DNA of 64,000 nt from Blattamonas nauphoetae (GCA_033064195.1 JARBJD010000040.1:1-64000); one strand, 5' to 3'. Numbered from the stretch's first letter, positions 41,072 to 53,400 are shown. A program made the numbers and translations. Notes: generated by a model from the sequence alone, not told the origin.

Positions 41072-43814
41072 ATGTCAAAACGAATTACACCTGCGGATGA
41101 AGATTATGAAGGTATTATCTTTCTTTTTGGATATAGTTGAAATTAACTCCACATAATATCCTCCCTAATCAGGAATCGTCGAATATGCCAAATACATGAA
41201 TATGGTCCCTATCGATGAAGATCTTCTGTGGATCGCCAAAGAGGGATATTTTGCACCTCTTCCTGCTGGATGGAGAGAAGAGTATGTTCATTTCATGAGT
41301 TAACCCTCGTGTTTTCTCAGGACCACTGAAGACGGGCAAGCATACTATTTTAACACTGTCACTGGGAAGAGTTCATGGGGCCATCCTTTGGACGAACATT
41401 ATCAGAAATTATACGAGACAGAAAAGAAGAAAAAGAAAGCAGAGGAGGCAAGACTTTCTCAGTCCTCTCCAAGAATGCTACCAAAGATTGCAACTAAACC
41501 ACTCACTGCAAAAGGAGGAACAAAGAATATCAAAGGAGAAACATCAGGAAAATGCTCGACTCAGACCATAGTCGAAGAAAAATCCAACCAAAATGTGAGT
41601 GAGTCCAAAAATGGAAATAATCAGGATGGACTTGGCAAATCATCCAAACAGACAGTCCTTACAAACCTCGAAATGAATTCATTCCGAGCGGATCTCTCAA
41701 ATAGTGATTCTCAGGTCAAGGACAGAGAGGATCGGTCAAATCTCCAGGAAATGCATTCTGGTGGGAATCCAACCCAACCAAACAACACACATTTCATCGA
41801 AAGAGAGAAAGAGAAGATAATAGGAGCGAACAAAGCCGAACTCCTGGAAATTCAGGCCAGGTTTGAAGACGAACGTGACTCAATGAAAGCCGAATGGGAA
41901 AGCAAAATAGAACAAGAGAAACTCGTGTATCAAGAAAGACTCCGAAAATTGAAGAAAGAACATGAAGATAAATTGGAGGAAGAATCAGAAAAACTCGAAG
42001 AACTGGTTCAGTTTCGAAAACGTGAGAATGAAGCCATGCTCACACAAGAACTTGAGAGTCTTGACGACACCCTCGCTCGAAAGCAGCAGGAGATCGTGAA
42101 AATGTCCCAGAATCTCGAAACGACTGAAGAAGCTTTGAAAGCGCAGAGAGAAGTCCTCGTACAATTGGAAAATGAGATCACATCAAAGAAACAACTTCTT
42201 CAAGAATTGTCATCGGAACATTCAACGGAGCTCGCAACTTATGAAACGAAGCGGGAGAAACTAATGCAAGAAATAGAATCAGCAGAACGAGAATTGTCGA
42301 TGAAGGAATCGAAAGTGAAAGATGTCGAAGCGAATATTCGTAAAATGCAGAACAAGGAAGATCAGATCACTGAGGAGCAAATTCAAATCCGGAGGGATGA
42401 AGAGATGCTCCGAGAGTCCAAGAAAAAGCTCGAAATAAGCTGTGAAACACTTGAAAAACGGGAATCAGAGGCAAAAAGCTCCATTTCTCGTCTGGATGCA
42501 GAGATTGCATTGAAAGAAAAGAAGATAGTGGACCTATCGAACGAGGTGAGGAACGAAGAGAAACGCCTGGAAGACTTGCTTGCCTCAATCGAGAATGCCT
42601 CACAAAAATCACGCGATCGTCATGTGCCACGAAATGGGTACGGATGGAACGATATGTTTGATCTATCAGACTCCGAGGACGACAGGAAGAACACAGCAGG
42701 AACGTTTGGGGTGGAGAGACGATCAAGCGGAATAACAGAGAAGAAACGGCTGGAAATGCACAAAAGCCCCAGTTGTGACTGCTTGAGAGGGAGTCAAAAC
42801 AGACAAGACGACGATCTTCGTTCGTACTCCCATTCGCAATATGCAGCAGGACGGAGGACTGTGAATGATGAACCGGGTGATTCAGCGAATAAAATGGGGC
42901 AGAAGGTGGCCTGGACAGAGAAAATGGAGAAAGAAGCAGCGATGGTTGAGAAAGAGTGGTGGGAACTGAAACAGAGACGAGCCGCGCTTCGAAGTCGGCA
43001 AAGGACATTGGTCGATGAAAGGAATGGATGGAAGGCAAGGGGAGAAACAGCGCGCCTGAAGGCTGAAGAATTAAAGAGGCTGAGGAGAAAGGTGGCTGAA
43101 GGCGTGAATGAATCCAGCTCATCCGACTCAAGTTTAATGCTCGATGACGAAAGAATGAAGCGTCTGGAAAAAGAGATGGCAAGGGACAAAGAATGGCTCT
43201 TGAGCCGGAAGTTGGAACTGGAATCAGAATCAGAGATGCTGAACATGGAAATCACGCGTCTACACACTCAGGGTGTTGAACTTGACAAGAAACGGACGAA
43301 ATTGGTTGGTATTGTTGAATATCTGGGAAGTTTCGGGATAGAAATCAGCGAAAGCGTCATGAAGGCGATCGGGAGATGCGCTGAAAGGGAAGACAGTGCT
43401 GACAAGACAAGAGGAATTTTTGGTGAAGAAGACTTCGAGAAACAGGAAACAAAAGACAACGAGAAGACGAGAATGTTGGAGAAACGGGGAGACTTGGGAA
43501 AAGGAAGGATTAACAAAGGAAAGAGAGATGAGGTGACTCGAATCACAAAATCGACATCAATTTCGAAAGGTAAAACTTCAAGCACTGAAAGAAAGACAGG
43601 AACAGCAGAGGATGGAGACACTGTTGATTTCGAAGTCTGGGTGGAGGAGCTAGAGAGGCACAAATGTGAACCGGAAAAGAAGAAGGGATTCGACCAGAGT
43701 TCCAAAGAAAATCGGCGATTTGATAGTACGAGAGGTAGTTCAGAAAACAGAAGGGGCGAAAAAGAAAAAAAGAGTGTCTTGAAGAGGATGGAAGACGAGT
43801 TTGAGGTGTTTTGA
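41072..43814 (+). CDS. CEP164: CEP164-like WW-domain basal-body protein
   Basis: Centriole distal-appendage protein needed to dock basal bodies at the membrane in other eukaryotes. 880 residues in three exons (introns 41112-41172 and 41282-41320, 61 and 39 nt). The N terminus carries the specific CEP164 pre-WW segment (DEDYEGIVEYAKYMNMVP and LLWIAKEGYFAPLP). The WW domain follows (GWREETTEDGQAYYFNTVTG, then WGHPLDEHY), with both Trp present. The rest is a long coiled coil (roughly residues 180-690) with Lys/Glu-rich heptads, ending in a charged tail. The family match in the pre-WW helix goes beyond a generic WW protein. It shares a 61-bp divergent promoter region with the beta-propeller gene. 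Confidence 0.85.
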
Positions 43815-45006
43815 TGAAGGGTGCAGATCGTACAATCTTTCTTTTTCTTGATTTACAACCAACATGCATCATTTCAGGATTTGTCTGGATGACTTGAATC
43901 AATTCAAAATATGGGTTCGAGATGCTGAAAAGTGTGATGTGGACGACTTCTCAGTGAATACATTCTTCGTTCAGTTCTCTTTTCATCATTGTGAAATGAT
44001 GAGCGATATCCTGACGTGTTTTGTTCCAAATCATTCCAAACATGAACAGATAAAACTGAGAAGTTATTTTTGAAAGGTTTCACTGGTTTCCATTCTCTTC
44101 TTTCAAATTACCATCTCTTTTTCTTTAAGGAACAACCTTCTACTAACATTCTCCAAGGTTTATAAACATGAAAACTGTGTTTGTTCTTTCTTTCCTCTCA
44201 TTCGAAGACAGACAACTGTCGAAATGAACTTCACCCCTCCTGTTTCCGGAATCTCTTCTCGTATCAGACTAATTTCCATTAATTCAACTGTGTGACTGTT
44301 GTTTATCAGTTTTTCATCTTCTTTTAGATACATATCTCTCGAAAAAGTGACAATCTCTGACGACCAACTGCTCTCTCAGACATGCTGCTGTAATGCTAAC
44401 AAATCTCATAAAACTGAATCAAAAACATGGTGTAAGCCAACGTATCATCCTGTATAGATTAATGATTCAGATGGACGACAAAAATCACATCGAAAGACAA
44501 GATCAACGTCTAGCCATTTTTCCAATCAATTTATGATCATTTCCTTCAACATATTGGACTGTTTACCCAATCTTCTTAAATCTTTGTGTCTTCATCTGAC
44601 TTCTAATGCTGTACTTATCGTTTTTGATGGATTTGAATCTTTTGTCATTTTCACACGATACTACCACTTTTCACAACTCCCAATGACAGAAACAACTTTT
44701 TTCACCTCATCTCACTGATCACTTCTCGCTTATCTTTATTTGTATCAAAAAGTGTGTCAAAATCATGTTCAGAAAAAACCTCCATTCTCATCGCGATCGA
44801 ACCTCGATGATGAAACGAACAACATTTACATCGTGTTGACTCGATGTTGAACCGATAGAGAAATATTAAAAAAAGGGAACCAGCTATAGTGTTTTGACAC
44901 CTTTCAAAAATAACTTCACAACTCCTAAAATGGCGTGTGGTGTGAGCCAATAGCTTATGACATTGGTGACGTGAGAAGTATTGTGGTTCTGGCAGACAAC
45001 GAAACT
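43815..45006. other. Intergenic region, 1.2 kb
   Basis: No gene recognised. Short frames at 43864-44073 and 44533-44718 have no family signature and no supporting structure. The sequence is AT-rich with TTTTC-type runs. The right part is the 3' flank of the minus-strand helical-repeat gene. Confidence 0.5.
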
Positions 45007-46545
45007 TTATTCGAGCTCGTCCGTATTCAAAGTCAGCTCGACCCTGAATTGCCTCGCGTTATCTTGTATGACCTGAGTTGAGTCCTTCTCGATCCCCACC
45101 ACTCGCAGTTCGAACGCATCGTCCCACCCTTCTTCTCTCAGAAGCACTTCTCGTCTCTTCTGTAGATCTGGTTTGTCTTCATTCCATTCGGAAGTTTGGT
45201 TTCGCATTTTCTTGAAGAATCGACTGAAGTTCACTTCATTCTCCATCTCGACCATCGTTTGGATTTCCCATTTCACAAGTGCTGAAACAATGTCAGCGTC
45301 GTGTTCTTCGGATCGAAGCTCCATGTCTCGGATGCTGCTGTGGATCCAACAGAGACGCCTCTCGTGATGAGCATTGTCTTTTTCACTCAGAATGAGTTTG
45401 TCCGAATTGTTGAAGATGAAGATGATGAGCGGTTTGGCTGGCTCGAAAACAGAAGCTCGAATGCGAGGATATTGCTCGAAGGCTGTTTCATCATCGTCTC
45501 CAATCGGATCACACATGGAATCGATGAAGTCAGTGAGTTCAGAAAGAGTTCTGGACTCCGAAAGAGGAAGAGAAACAAGATCGACTGTTTCAAACATCCT
45601 CCCAACAAGATTTGCTGTCATGAACTTGATCTTCATCCATTCAAACTTTTGAACGACGTTCGTGATGGTCGTAAAAGTGATTTCCCTGATGTCCCCGTGA
45701 GGGTACTTGAGAGAGTTGAGGATGAGGTCAGGGAAGGATGGATCGTCGAGGACGATTGTTTGGAAGGCAGACTTGAGGGGACCTGCAATTCTGAATGTTA
45801 AACTGTGAAAGAAATCCCATCCATCGCTCACAAAGTCTTCAAACTCATCTCGCAGTTCTTTGAGATAATCAATTATTTCGGTGTCATCATCAGAGATCAA
45901 TGGAGTGGTTGGAGAAGAGTCGGAGGGAAGAGAAGTGATGAGAGTGTCGATAGTTGAAACGGTTTTGAGAATCGTTGGGATAGCCTCTTTCACAAAGAGA
46001 ATCAAATCTTGGATGATCTCAGAATCAACCTGAAAAGACGAGAAATGAGAAAAAGAGACAAAGCACACTTCGATCAGAGGGTTTTCATCCAAAAGAAGTT
46101 TTGGGATGGAGAACGAAGTATAACAGAAGTCAATAGAAAGTTCGATGATGAATCGATCATCATTCGTGAGCTTGGTGAATTTCTGGAGGTGTGAAGGATC
46201 AGTTGGGAGGATTGTCTGAATTTCCGAGAAAACTGTTTGGAGTTTCTTTGTCAGAGCAGTCAGGAACGATAGACCAGAATATAGTTGATATGGAGAAGAG
46301 GATGAGAAAATCGGTGAGGGGAGAAGGGTGAGAGCAGGAGGACCTCGCTGGACGACCTTGAAAAGAGTCTCGAGTGAGTGGATGGCGATTCTGTGATGAG
46401 GGCAGAGAGAAATGCGAGCAATAGTGGTCAGAACAGCAGGTGGAGGTGATGATTCTTCAATTTTCTCATCGATGGAAGCGATGAAGTCGTTGTATCGCAG
46501 AAAAAGTGAGTCATCATTTTCCTGCTCGAAGATGAGTGATTCCAT
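45007..46545 (-). CDS. Lineage-specific helical-repeat (HEAT/ARM-like) family protein
   Basis: 512 residues, almost entirely alpha-helical with HEAT/ARM-like pairing. The start is MESLIFEQENDDSLFLRYND and the body includes LTTIARISLCPHHRIAIHSL, LILNSLKYPHGDIREITFTT and, near the end, REVLLREEGWDDAFELRVVG. I associate this layout with a large, mostly unnamed oxymonad family, also represented by the truncated copy at 60.9 kb; this is from memory, not a search. The ATG at 46545 begins the frame and no intron is needed. Function is unknown; a protein-protein scaffold is the natural inference from the fold. Confidence 0.75.
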   Translation of the reverse strand: MESLIFEQENDDSLFLRYNDFIASIDEKIEESSPPPAVLTTIARISLCPHHRIAIHSLETLFKVVQRGPPALTLLPSPIFSSSSPYQLYSGLSFLTALTKKLQTVFSEIQTILPTDPSHLQKFTKLTNDDRFIIELSIDFCYTSFSIPKLLLDENPLIEVCFVSFSHFSSFQVDSEIIQDLILFVKEAIPTILKTVSTIDTLITSLPSDSSPTTPLISDDDTEIIDYLKELRDEFEDFVSDGWDFFHSLTFRIAGPLKSAFQTIVLDDPSFPDLILNSLKYPHGDIREITFTTITNVVQKFEWMKIKFMTANLVGRMFETVDLVSLPLSESRTLSELTDFIDSMCDPIGDDDETAFEQYPRIRASVFEPAKPLIIFIFNNSDKLILSEKDNAHHERRLCWIHSSIRDMELRSEEHDADIVSALVKWEIQTMVEMENEVNFSRFFKKMRNQTSEWNEDKPDLQKRREVLLREEGWDDAFELRVVGIEKDSTQVIQDNARQFRVELTLNTDELE

Positions 46546-46586
46546 GCAAGAACAACACTGACAACCAAATCAGAAGAAGCAAGAAA

Positions 46587-47166
46587 TCAACACACTGATT
46601 CCAATGCAGGACAGTTCGACCAATCTCCAAACTGAGTCAAGATGAAAGAAGGGATTTCAGAAGAAATCGATTTTCGAACGAAGGATGGTGATTTCGAATC
46701 TGAAAGAAAGCAAGAAAGTCATCCATCATGACAACGAAGAAAAGCACAAACAAAGAATGTCCAGCAATTTCATCAGTTCAGCCTGCAAAGCGAGAATGAA
46801 CTGAAGCGAAAAAGAGAGACCAGAATTCCAGATGATAGTGCTTGATCAGACAATGGGGACAGAAATCGACACCAATCATCAAAAGAGTCATCCTTTTCAC
46901 TTTCTGAAACATCCACAACAGTACGCAAGAAATTGATGAAGAAAACAAAATGACGAACGAGAGGCTACTTTCTGCAACTCTTGGAGTGTGTCAACGAGAA
47001 TGGATTCATCATCACGCTTTAATCTTTTTAGAAGCGAGGAGATATTTGTCTGAGCGAGATACAGTGAGAAAAGACATTTCTTTGAACAGACTGTTTTCCC
47101 TCCTCTTTCACCATTTTCAGGTTCATGCAGGTGTTTACCATTCAATGTCGACTGTTGTGACCCCAT
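46587..47166 (-). CDS. Small spliced gene related to the helical family N terminus
   Basis: Upstream of the 512-residue gene on the same strand. The 3' exons join cleanly. An exon with SEKDDSFDDWCRFLSPLSDQ and ALSSGIL is followed by intron 46784-46821 (38 nt), AELMKLLDIL, intron 46700-46752 (53 nt), then SKSPSFVRKSISSEIPSF and a stop at 46587. The segment E-K-DDSF..W..FL....S.G.L resembles ENDDSLFLRYNDFIAS...L of the neighbour. The 5' part starts at an ATG at 47166 (MGSQQSTLNG, a plausible N-myristoylation start) and includes LLKRLKRDDESILVDTLQEL. The joins between the 5' exons are uncertain. It may be a short gene or a truncated family member. Confidence 0.4.
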
Positions 47167-48010
47167 CAAATCTTCACCAGACCCACAAGACGTGAGAGTG
47201 AGATGCCAACAGAAAAGTGTGGGTTAGACTCGATGGATCACTTCGATCTGGGTTTGTCGAGACGAATTCACCATCGGACCTGAATCTATGCTGACCCAGG
47301 TGAACATGGATCGGAAGGTGAGTGAGGAGGAGGACAAGGAGGCTGACAAAGGACCGAAGACAGGGTTTTCGGGTGCACCGCTCCTGGGACCCATGCTTAA
47401 TTAAAATGTCATCCTCTGAGACAAATTTTGATTTCACCGATTTTCTTGAGGAAGACGATGACAGTTCAAGTTCATCGGATGGGAGTACAAATACATTCAA
47501 GATGGTGTTGAAGCAGGGCGAGACAAACTGCTTTTCCAGACCATAATTCACATTTCGAAGATCGAGCGAAATTCTTCAATTCTGATTCTATTCGATTGTT
47601 ACTTTCGTGCAAATGGTTCATAACGGAGATAAACTGTCTATCATGAACTTATGAAGTCTATTTTTCTCTCTTCATTCCACATTTCATCAGGAAAAAAAAG
47701 ACATGAACTCGTTCTCCTATGATTTTTGACCAATATAATCGTTTTTCATCGCTTTTTCTTCATTTTAATCATCTTCCTCAAATGTATTTTTGTGAAAAAG
47801 GATAATTGTGTTGTGATCGAAGTGATCAGCGGTGCACCCGAAAACCCTGACCGAAGATGCCGTCGCCAGGACAGATGATCAAGAAAATGACGATGCAGCC
47901 TGATGGAACGTATTATTATCCGCATGCACATCACTCATCTTGATTGTTAGTGTTCTTGTTAATTCTTGATCCAATCATTTTTTTCTTGAATCATCGTGAC
48001 TCTTAATGTG
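47167..48010. other. Region before the kinase gene, with a 22-bp inverted pair
   Basis: Contains the exact inverted pair at 47361-47382 and 47828-47849 and a 46-residue plus-strand frame at 47406-47546 (MSSSETNFDFTDFL, acidic and Ser-rich). That frame could be an unconnected exon, but I cannot link it to anything. Otherwise it is AT-rich flank of the kinase gene. Confidence 0.45.
47361..47849. repeat. Perfect 22-bp inverted repeat pair
   Basis: CAGGGTTTTCGGGTGCACCG followed by CT at 47361-47382 recurs in reverse complement at 47828-47849, with 445 bp between. Similarity stops at the edges of the 22 bp. It may be two copies of a regulatory word, remnants of an exon, or short inverted ends. 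Confidence 0.8.
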
Positions 48011-50314
48011 ATGGATATCGATCTCCCTGTGTTCCCATTCACGCAAGAGACTCTTCCACGAGGGTTTTCTTGGGTGCCAAAGACATACTGTGGAAGTTAC
48101 AACAAACAAACGAAAGAAACGTCGATTCTGGCGAATGATGGAATCTATACAGTTTGTCGCTCCTTTTTCTCATTGAATGGCTTCTGCCTCAGATTATTCG
48201 CCGAATTGGTATTTTTCTCGCTTTTCTGTCGATCTTTCGTCTCGTTGAAAGGATCTGGTTCTTTTGGTGAGTGTGTTCTACTGTCATCGTGAATGCCTTT
48301 GTAGAGTATTCCTTGTGAACGACGGAGAGAAGGAAGTTGCATTGAAGCTTCTTTTTTCGAAATCGCTCTCACCTGACGCGATAGCTCGAGAATTTCGAAT
48401 CCCGAAGCTTCTGTCCAGGTGTGAAAACGATGAATTCTTTCTCAACCGACATTTTTTACTCATCTTCGAAACTTTTTCATCAATTTTTGCTTATTTTCTG
48501 TTTCGTTTTCAGGTTGACGGAGAACGTGGTGAAACCAGATCGTCTCATCGCTACGGGAGACTGCATTGGCATCATCATGGAATATTGCGAGATGGTATTG
48601 TTTTGATTGTGATTGTTGATGTTTTCCATTTTGTTTGACTTGTGTTCTCTTCAGAGCCTGTCCGAAGCAGCGAAAGATCCTGCGAATCAAACAGAAGCCT
48701 TTATTCGGAAGGTCGGTCGGCAGATGTGTATCAATCTCATCTTTCTTCATTCTTCCCCCTCTCCTCGTTTGGAGCCGTCCTTTAGTCCGCACTCTCGACG
48801 TTCTTCAGCCGCATGGTTTTCTCCATCGGGACATCAAGTCCGACAACATTCTGCTCCAGAAGCGTCCGAATGGCTCGTTTGTGCTGAAATTCTCAGATTT
48901 CGGGACGTCGAAAGTAGGTTCCCTGGTTTCGGAGCATTCGTTTGCTGGGACACCTCTTTCGATGTCTCCGGAGCAGCTGACGCCGGGAAAGGAGATCACA
49001 TCGAAGAGCGACGTGTTCTCGACGGGAATCACACTCTACTTGGTGCTCAAGCGGTGTGCGTGTCTCCTCGCCTCATCGTCGCCCTTCCTCTCTCCGCCAG
49101 GCACTACCCCTTCTCGCGGCAAGACTCCGACGATCCAGCCGTCTTCCACGTTCCCGCGTCGATGGAGGAGTTGACTGAGTCTGCCTTCCTCTCCCTTCTT
49201 GCTTCTCAGGCTGATGCGCGACGTGTCGCCCGATCTGTCGGGTCTGTCGGCGGAGTGTGCAAGCTTCTTCGGCGCTGTGTTCCAGCTGCTCCCGGAGAAG
49301 AGGCCGAGTGCAGCGGACATTCTGAAAATGAAGTTCTTTGCGGAGGAGAAAGGAGGAGGAGAGACGGAAGGAAAGGGGAAGGACGAGGATTGTGTGTTGT
49401 TTCTTCTCTTCCCTTCATTCCCTCTCTCCTCGTTGTCTCATCCATCCCTCTCTCCTCGTTGTCTCATCCATCCCTCTCGCAGTCGTTCCGCTCTCCCCCT
49501 CGCTCTCCCCGCTCACCCCGTCTGTCTCTCTCCTCGCCCAAATGGACGCTCTTCTGTCGCACACGCAGATTCTTCTTTTGGAGCTGGCGAACCCGTCAGC
49601 GCTTGTGTGTGCGGTGTGTGTTGTGGTTCTCTTCGAGAAGACAGCAGCAGACCGACGGGAGCGGGAGAGACGAGCGGAGGAGAAGGGAGGAGACGGAGAG
49701 ACAGACGCAGGTGCTGGTCGGGAGTGGGAGGAGGACGAAGGATGGGCGGGTGGGGGGAGGGAGGGTGGGATGGAGACGCGGAGGGAGGAGGCGTTGAGGA
49801 TTTGTGTGGATGTGCTGCACACGCTGGGCGGGACGAGGGAAGCAGATGGAGTGAGAGAAGACTCGCTGGAGTGGGTGTGGGAGAGGATGGAAGACATGAA
49901 CTACACAGTGTGCAGAAGACCTGCTTCGTTCTCTCTTCCTCTCTTCTTCCATCCTCTTGCCATTCTATCTTTCTCTCACCTTCCATCCTCTTCTCATCTC
50001 TCGTCTTCTTGCTTCTTCTTTCGCAGCTCCCCACTCTCTTATCTGTCGTCTCCGCAGCTGTGCTCAAGTTCCTCGAATCGACCCACAACTTCGCGCGGAA
50101 CCAGCAAGACTTGGTTGAGCAGTACACACACCTCGTCGAGCTCACGACTGCGCTCCTCACGCTCTCCCGCCTGCTCCAGCCGCCCTCCCCGTCCGAGGCG
50201 GGCCATCAGACAGAGACACCCACACTGGTCGGAGTGACACCAACAGCTGCGCGGGTGTTCTTGGAGCAGTTGTATTCTTCTTTTGTTACTTCTTTATTCA
50301 CTTTTTCGGAGTGA
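48011..50314 (+). CDS. Protein kinase with C-terminal helical extension, ten short introns
   Basis: Eukaryotic protein kinase, 557 residues from eleven exons totalling 1674 nt. Introns: 48152-48192, 48209-48251, 48271-48304, 48419-48512, 48595-48654, 48716-48785, 49054-49100, 49179-49209, 49392-49482, 49908-50026. Kinase motifs after splicing: glycine loop GSGSFGEVFLV (split over two introns), lysine in EVALKLL, IIMEYCEMSLSEAAKD, catalytic loop FLHRDIKSDN, FSDFGTSKVG, GTPLSMSPEQL, SKSDVFSTGITLYL and final Arg in PEKRPSAADIL. All catalytic residues are present, so it should be active. The tail beyond the kinase contains MDALLSHTQILLLELANPS, an acidic Gly/Arg-rich stretch and a helical segment (NFARNQQDLVEQYTHLVELT). 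I do not recognise the subfamily; a NEK- or ULK-like general layout is possible. Confidence 0.8.
49420..49471 (+). repeat. Two identical 26-bp units inside a kinase intron
   Basis: CCCTCTCTCCTCGTTGTCTC followed by ATCCAT is repeated exactly at 49420-49445 and 49446-49471, and a third start follows at 49472. It forms most of the polypyrimidine stretch of intron 49392-49482, ending at CTCTCGCAG. Confidence 0.85.
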
Positions 50315-50498
50315 AATCGATTCATCATTTGTGTCCCATCTGCTCGCTTCCCTCGATCGAATCAGATTAGTGATAAATGATTGAGAATCATTCGGAACAA
50401 TTCAGTTTTTGACAAGGGTCTAATGCGAATCACACCTGAGATGAGGATATTCTGTTTGAAACAATCAATGGTTCAGATCTTCTCCTCTCCGCCATTCC

Positions 50499-53400
50499 AT
50501 GCTCGTTTTATTCATCAGTATCAACTTTATTTCTCAGTGCATTCCCTCTATCCCACTTCCTTCCCCATGTACATCTCGCAAATGGACGAATGAAGTCAAC
50601 CATATCACGCTAGATTCAATCTCGTATTTCGCAACCAATGAACCACTTACAGGACCAATCAAGATATTAGGGACTGCACAAACAGCACTTCTCTGTCGTT
50701 CAGAGAGTGATTTATTTCTTCTTTCCGTTGTCAACTCGACATTTCGTTAACATCAACTTGTCTTGTTCCAATTCATCAAGCGATGCACGCCTCAGATTCA
50801 TCTGTTCACCTCACTGGAACAACAATTCAAGTGAATTCCACACGCACATTGTTTATTTCGTGGAACTCGAACCTTATCTTGGAAAGGATGACTCTCAAAC
50901 GAGCAGCGCCAATATCCATCCTCCCTCTTGTTGTCGAGAACAGACAACCGACTGGATCGGTGAGCTTGATCTCAACCACCTTCGAAGATGGACACCATTC
51001 GGATATTTCCCCACTGGTCGCCAACCGTCAGACAGAATCAATCTTGATTCAGTCCTCGTCCTTCCGCAACATCACCTCAGATTGCTCTGTCCCACCATCC
51101 ACCCCACTCTCACCAGCCGGAAAAACCCAATTTTTCAACACAAAGACAGATCACGTTGAAGGAGTGTTCTATGGAACATTGACGAACAAAATCAACCTCG
51201 ATGGCGAATTCTTCTTCTCCAACGACACCTTCCTCAACACCACCCACTCCAACGAAGATTACACATGCCCAGGTGGAACATGCACATCCAGATATGTCTC
51301 AGACTCTTCCTACCTCACCATCAAAAACAGCCTCTTCTCCGGCTGCTCCAGCACCACCGACGATGGCGGAGCGATTTGGGTGGGCTCTGCAGTCTCTGGA
51401 ACCCTTTTTGTTGTTGACTGCCAATTTCAGTCGTGCTCCAGTGCATTTAGCGGTGGAGCGATCCATTGCATTGTCCGGGAGATGATCATCCGCCGCAACA
51501 CTTTCACAAATTGCCATGCGGGATCATTTGGTGGTGTCTTCAACGCATTACCAACTTATCACACAGTGGAGTTTAGTGAGAACACTTGCACGTCTTGTAC
51601 TACAAACATTGCGGACACGAATTACCACGTGAACGAAGCAACAGGACTCCAACTAATGCACAACAACACTTTTTCTGTCTCAGGAGGAGCTGAGAGGAGT
51701 GATTGTTTGCTTTGTGTGTACGGAACCGCACAAGTTTCCAACAACATCTTCAAGAACTCCCCAAGATCAGTTGACGCACAATTCTCAAATCTCGTTCTGC
51801 ACACATACTCCATCACATCTGTCCTCGTTTTTGGCAACAAATGCGAATGGACTCCTGCCTTCTCTCATCCGTGGACTCGCTCCAACAGTCCAGACATCGC
51901 GGTCTGGTTGCTCTGGTCAGGTTCTGCGGCCTTCCCACTCATCGACTCCACAGGCCTCTTCCTCCCAGCCTCGAAAAAGGGGAGTGTCACACCCACAAAA
52001 GAGGATACATCAAACATGATCATCATCGGGCACTTCAAAGATGAGAATGGTTACGCGCAAGTCTACACCGCACCTGCTTCCCCATCCAATCCGTTCTTCG
52101 TGCTTTCTGCAAAGAGAACGGTGATGCTCAGACAACTTGGAATGAATTTGAAAGTTGCTCCGATTGCCTTTGCGAGCATCTCGAATGGGGGGACTGTTTT
52201 GTTGAGTGAGGTCGATTTCTTTGTCTCCACGTCGACACTGACCAAGAATTTCATCACCGTCACTTCGTCCACACTCACCATCGACACAGTCAAGCTCTCC
52301 TCACTCAATCTGGGATCGACGAGTGTTGTGAGAATGGAGGGAGCATCGACGTTGATCGTGACGAACAGCAACTTCGCATCGATTTCGCAGACATCGGCGG
52401 GCGGAGCGTTCCTGAGCACGACCGGCGCCAGCAGCCAAATCATCACGATCACTGGATCGACATTCGACAAAGTGACATCGAAAGGAGATGGAGGAGTGAT
52501 TCTGGCTGAGCTGGGAACTGGATCGAAGTTGACAGTGTCGAGCACGACATTCTCATCGTGCTCGTCGACTGGGAAGGGAGGAGCGCTGTCGATCGTCCTC
52601 TCGTCGACAGGTTCGTTCGCTCTCCAAAGCGGCACTTTATTCTCGTCGTGCACAGCGACGAATGGGAATGCAGTGTTTGTGCAAGCATCGTCACTGTCCT
52701 CTGCCGTCACCCGAACGAGCATGGGATTTTTGGGATCGTCGTCGATCACTCCGACAACGACTCTGCTGAATCTGTATCGCGGATGGAACACAGCCAACAC
52801 GTCAGACTCTGTTCCGCTGATCCTCTTCTTCGCGACGATGGGATCAACTGGGCATGCAAATTCGAGTGGGAAGGATGGGATGATGTGTGGCTTCTCTGTG
52901 TATCCGTGCCAGACACTCGCTCCTGTTCAGACGACGCTTGTGTCGTATGGCTCGAAGACTGGCGGAACACTCAACCCGATCACAATCCAGCTCCACACAG
53001 CACTTCCACAATCGATCCCCTTTTCGTGTGGAGGACACTCAGCGACAATCTCTGGAAACACAATCACACTCTCAAACACTGGCCAGTTCACGACAGCCTC
53101 ATCTTCGTCATCGCTCACACTCTCCGCGCTGACCATCCTCTTTGCGTCTTCACAGACCCAACCCGCGATTTCTGTCTCGACAGGATCGATTGTGGTGTCT
53201 GGTTGCACAGTTGGGAGTGGATCTGGAAACATTCCTGTCTCGTTTGGAACGATCTCGGGAGGGTCGTTGGAGATGCGTGGGACGAACACATTGAAACTGG
53301 TGTCGCCTTCCTCTCCTCTGTTCCGTGTGACATCTGGGACTCTTCAGATTGGATCAGGAACAACGCTGACACACTCAGCGATGAAGCGGACATCCTCGCT

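Noticed and set aside
42367-43902. Minus-strand frames opposite the CEP164 coiled coil
   Set aside because: Typical antisense shadows of Lys/Glu-rich coding sequence (Ser/Phe/Leu-rich) without homology.
44533-44950. Short frames on both strands in the 43.8-45.0 kb gap
   Set aside because: Random-length frames in AT-rich sequence; no family features, no intron signals joining them.
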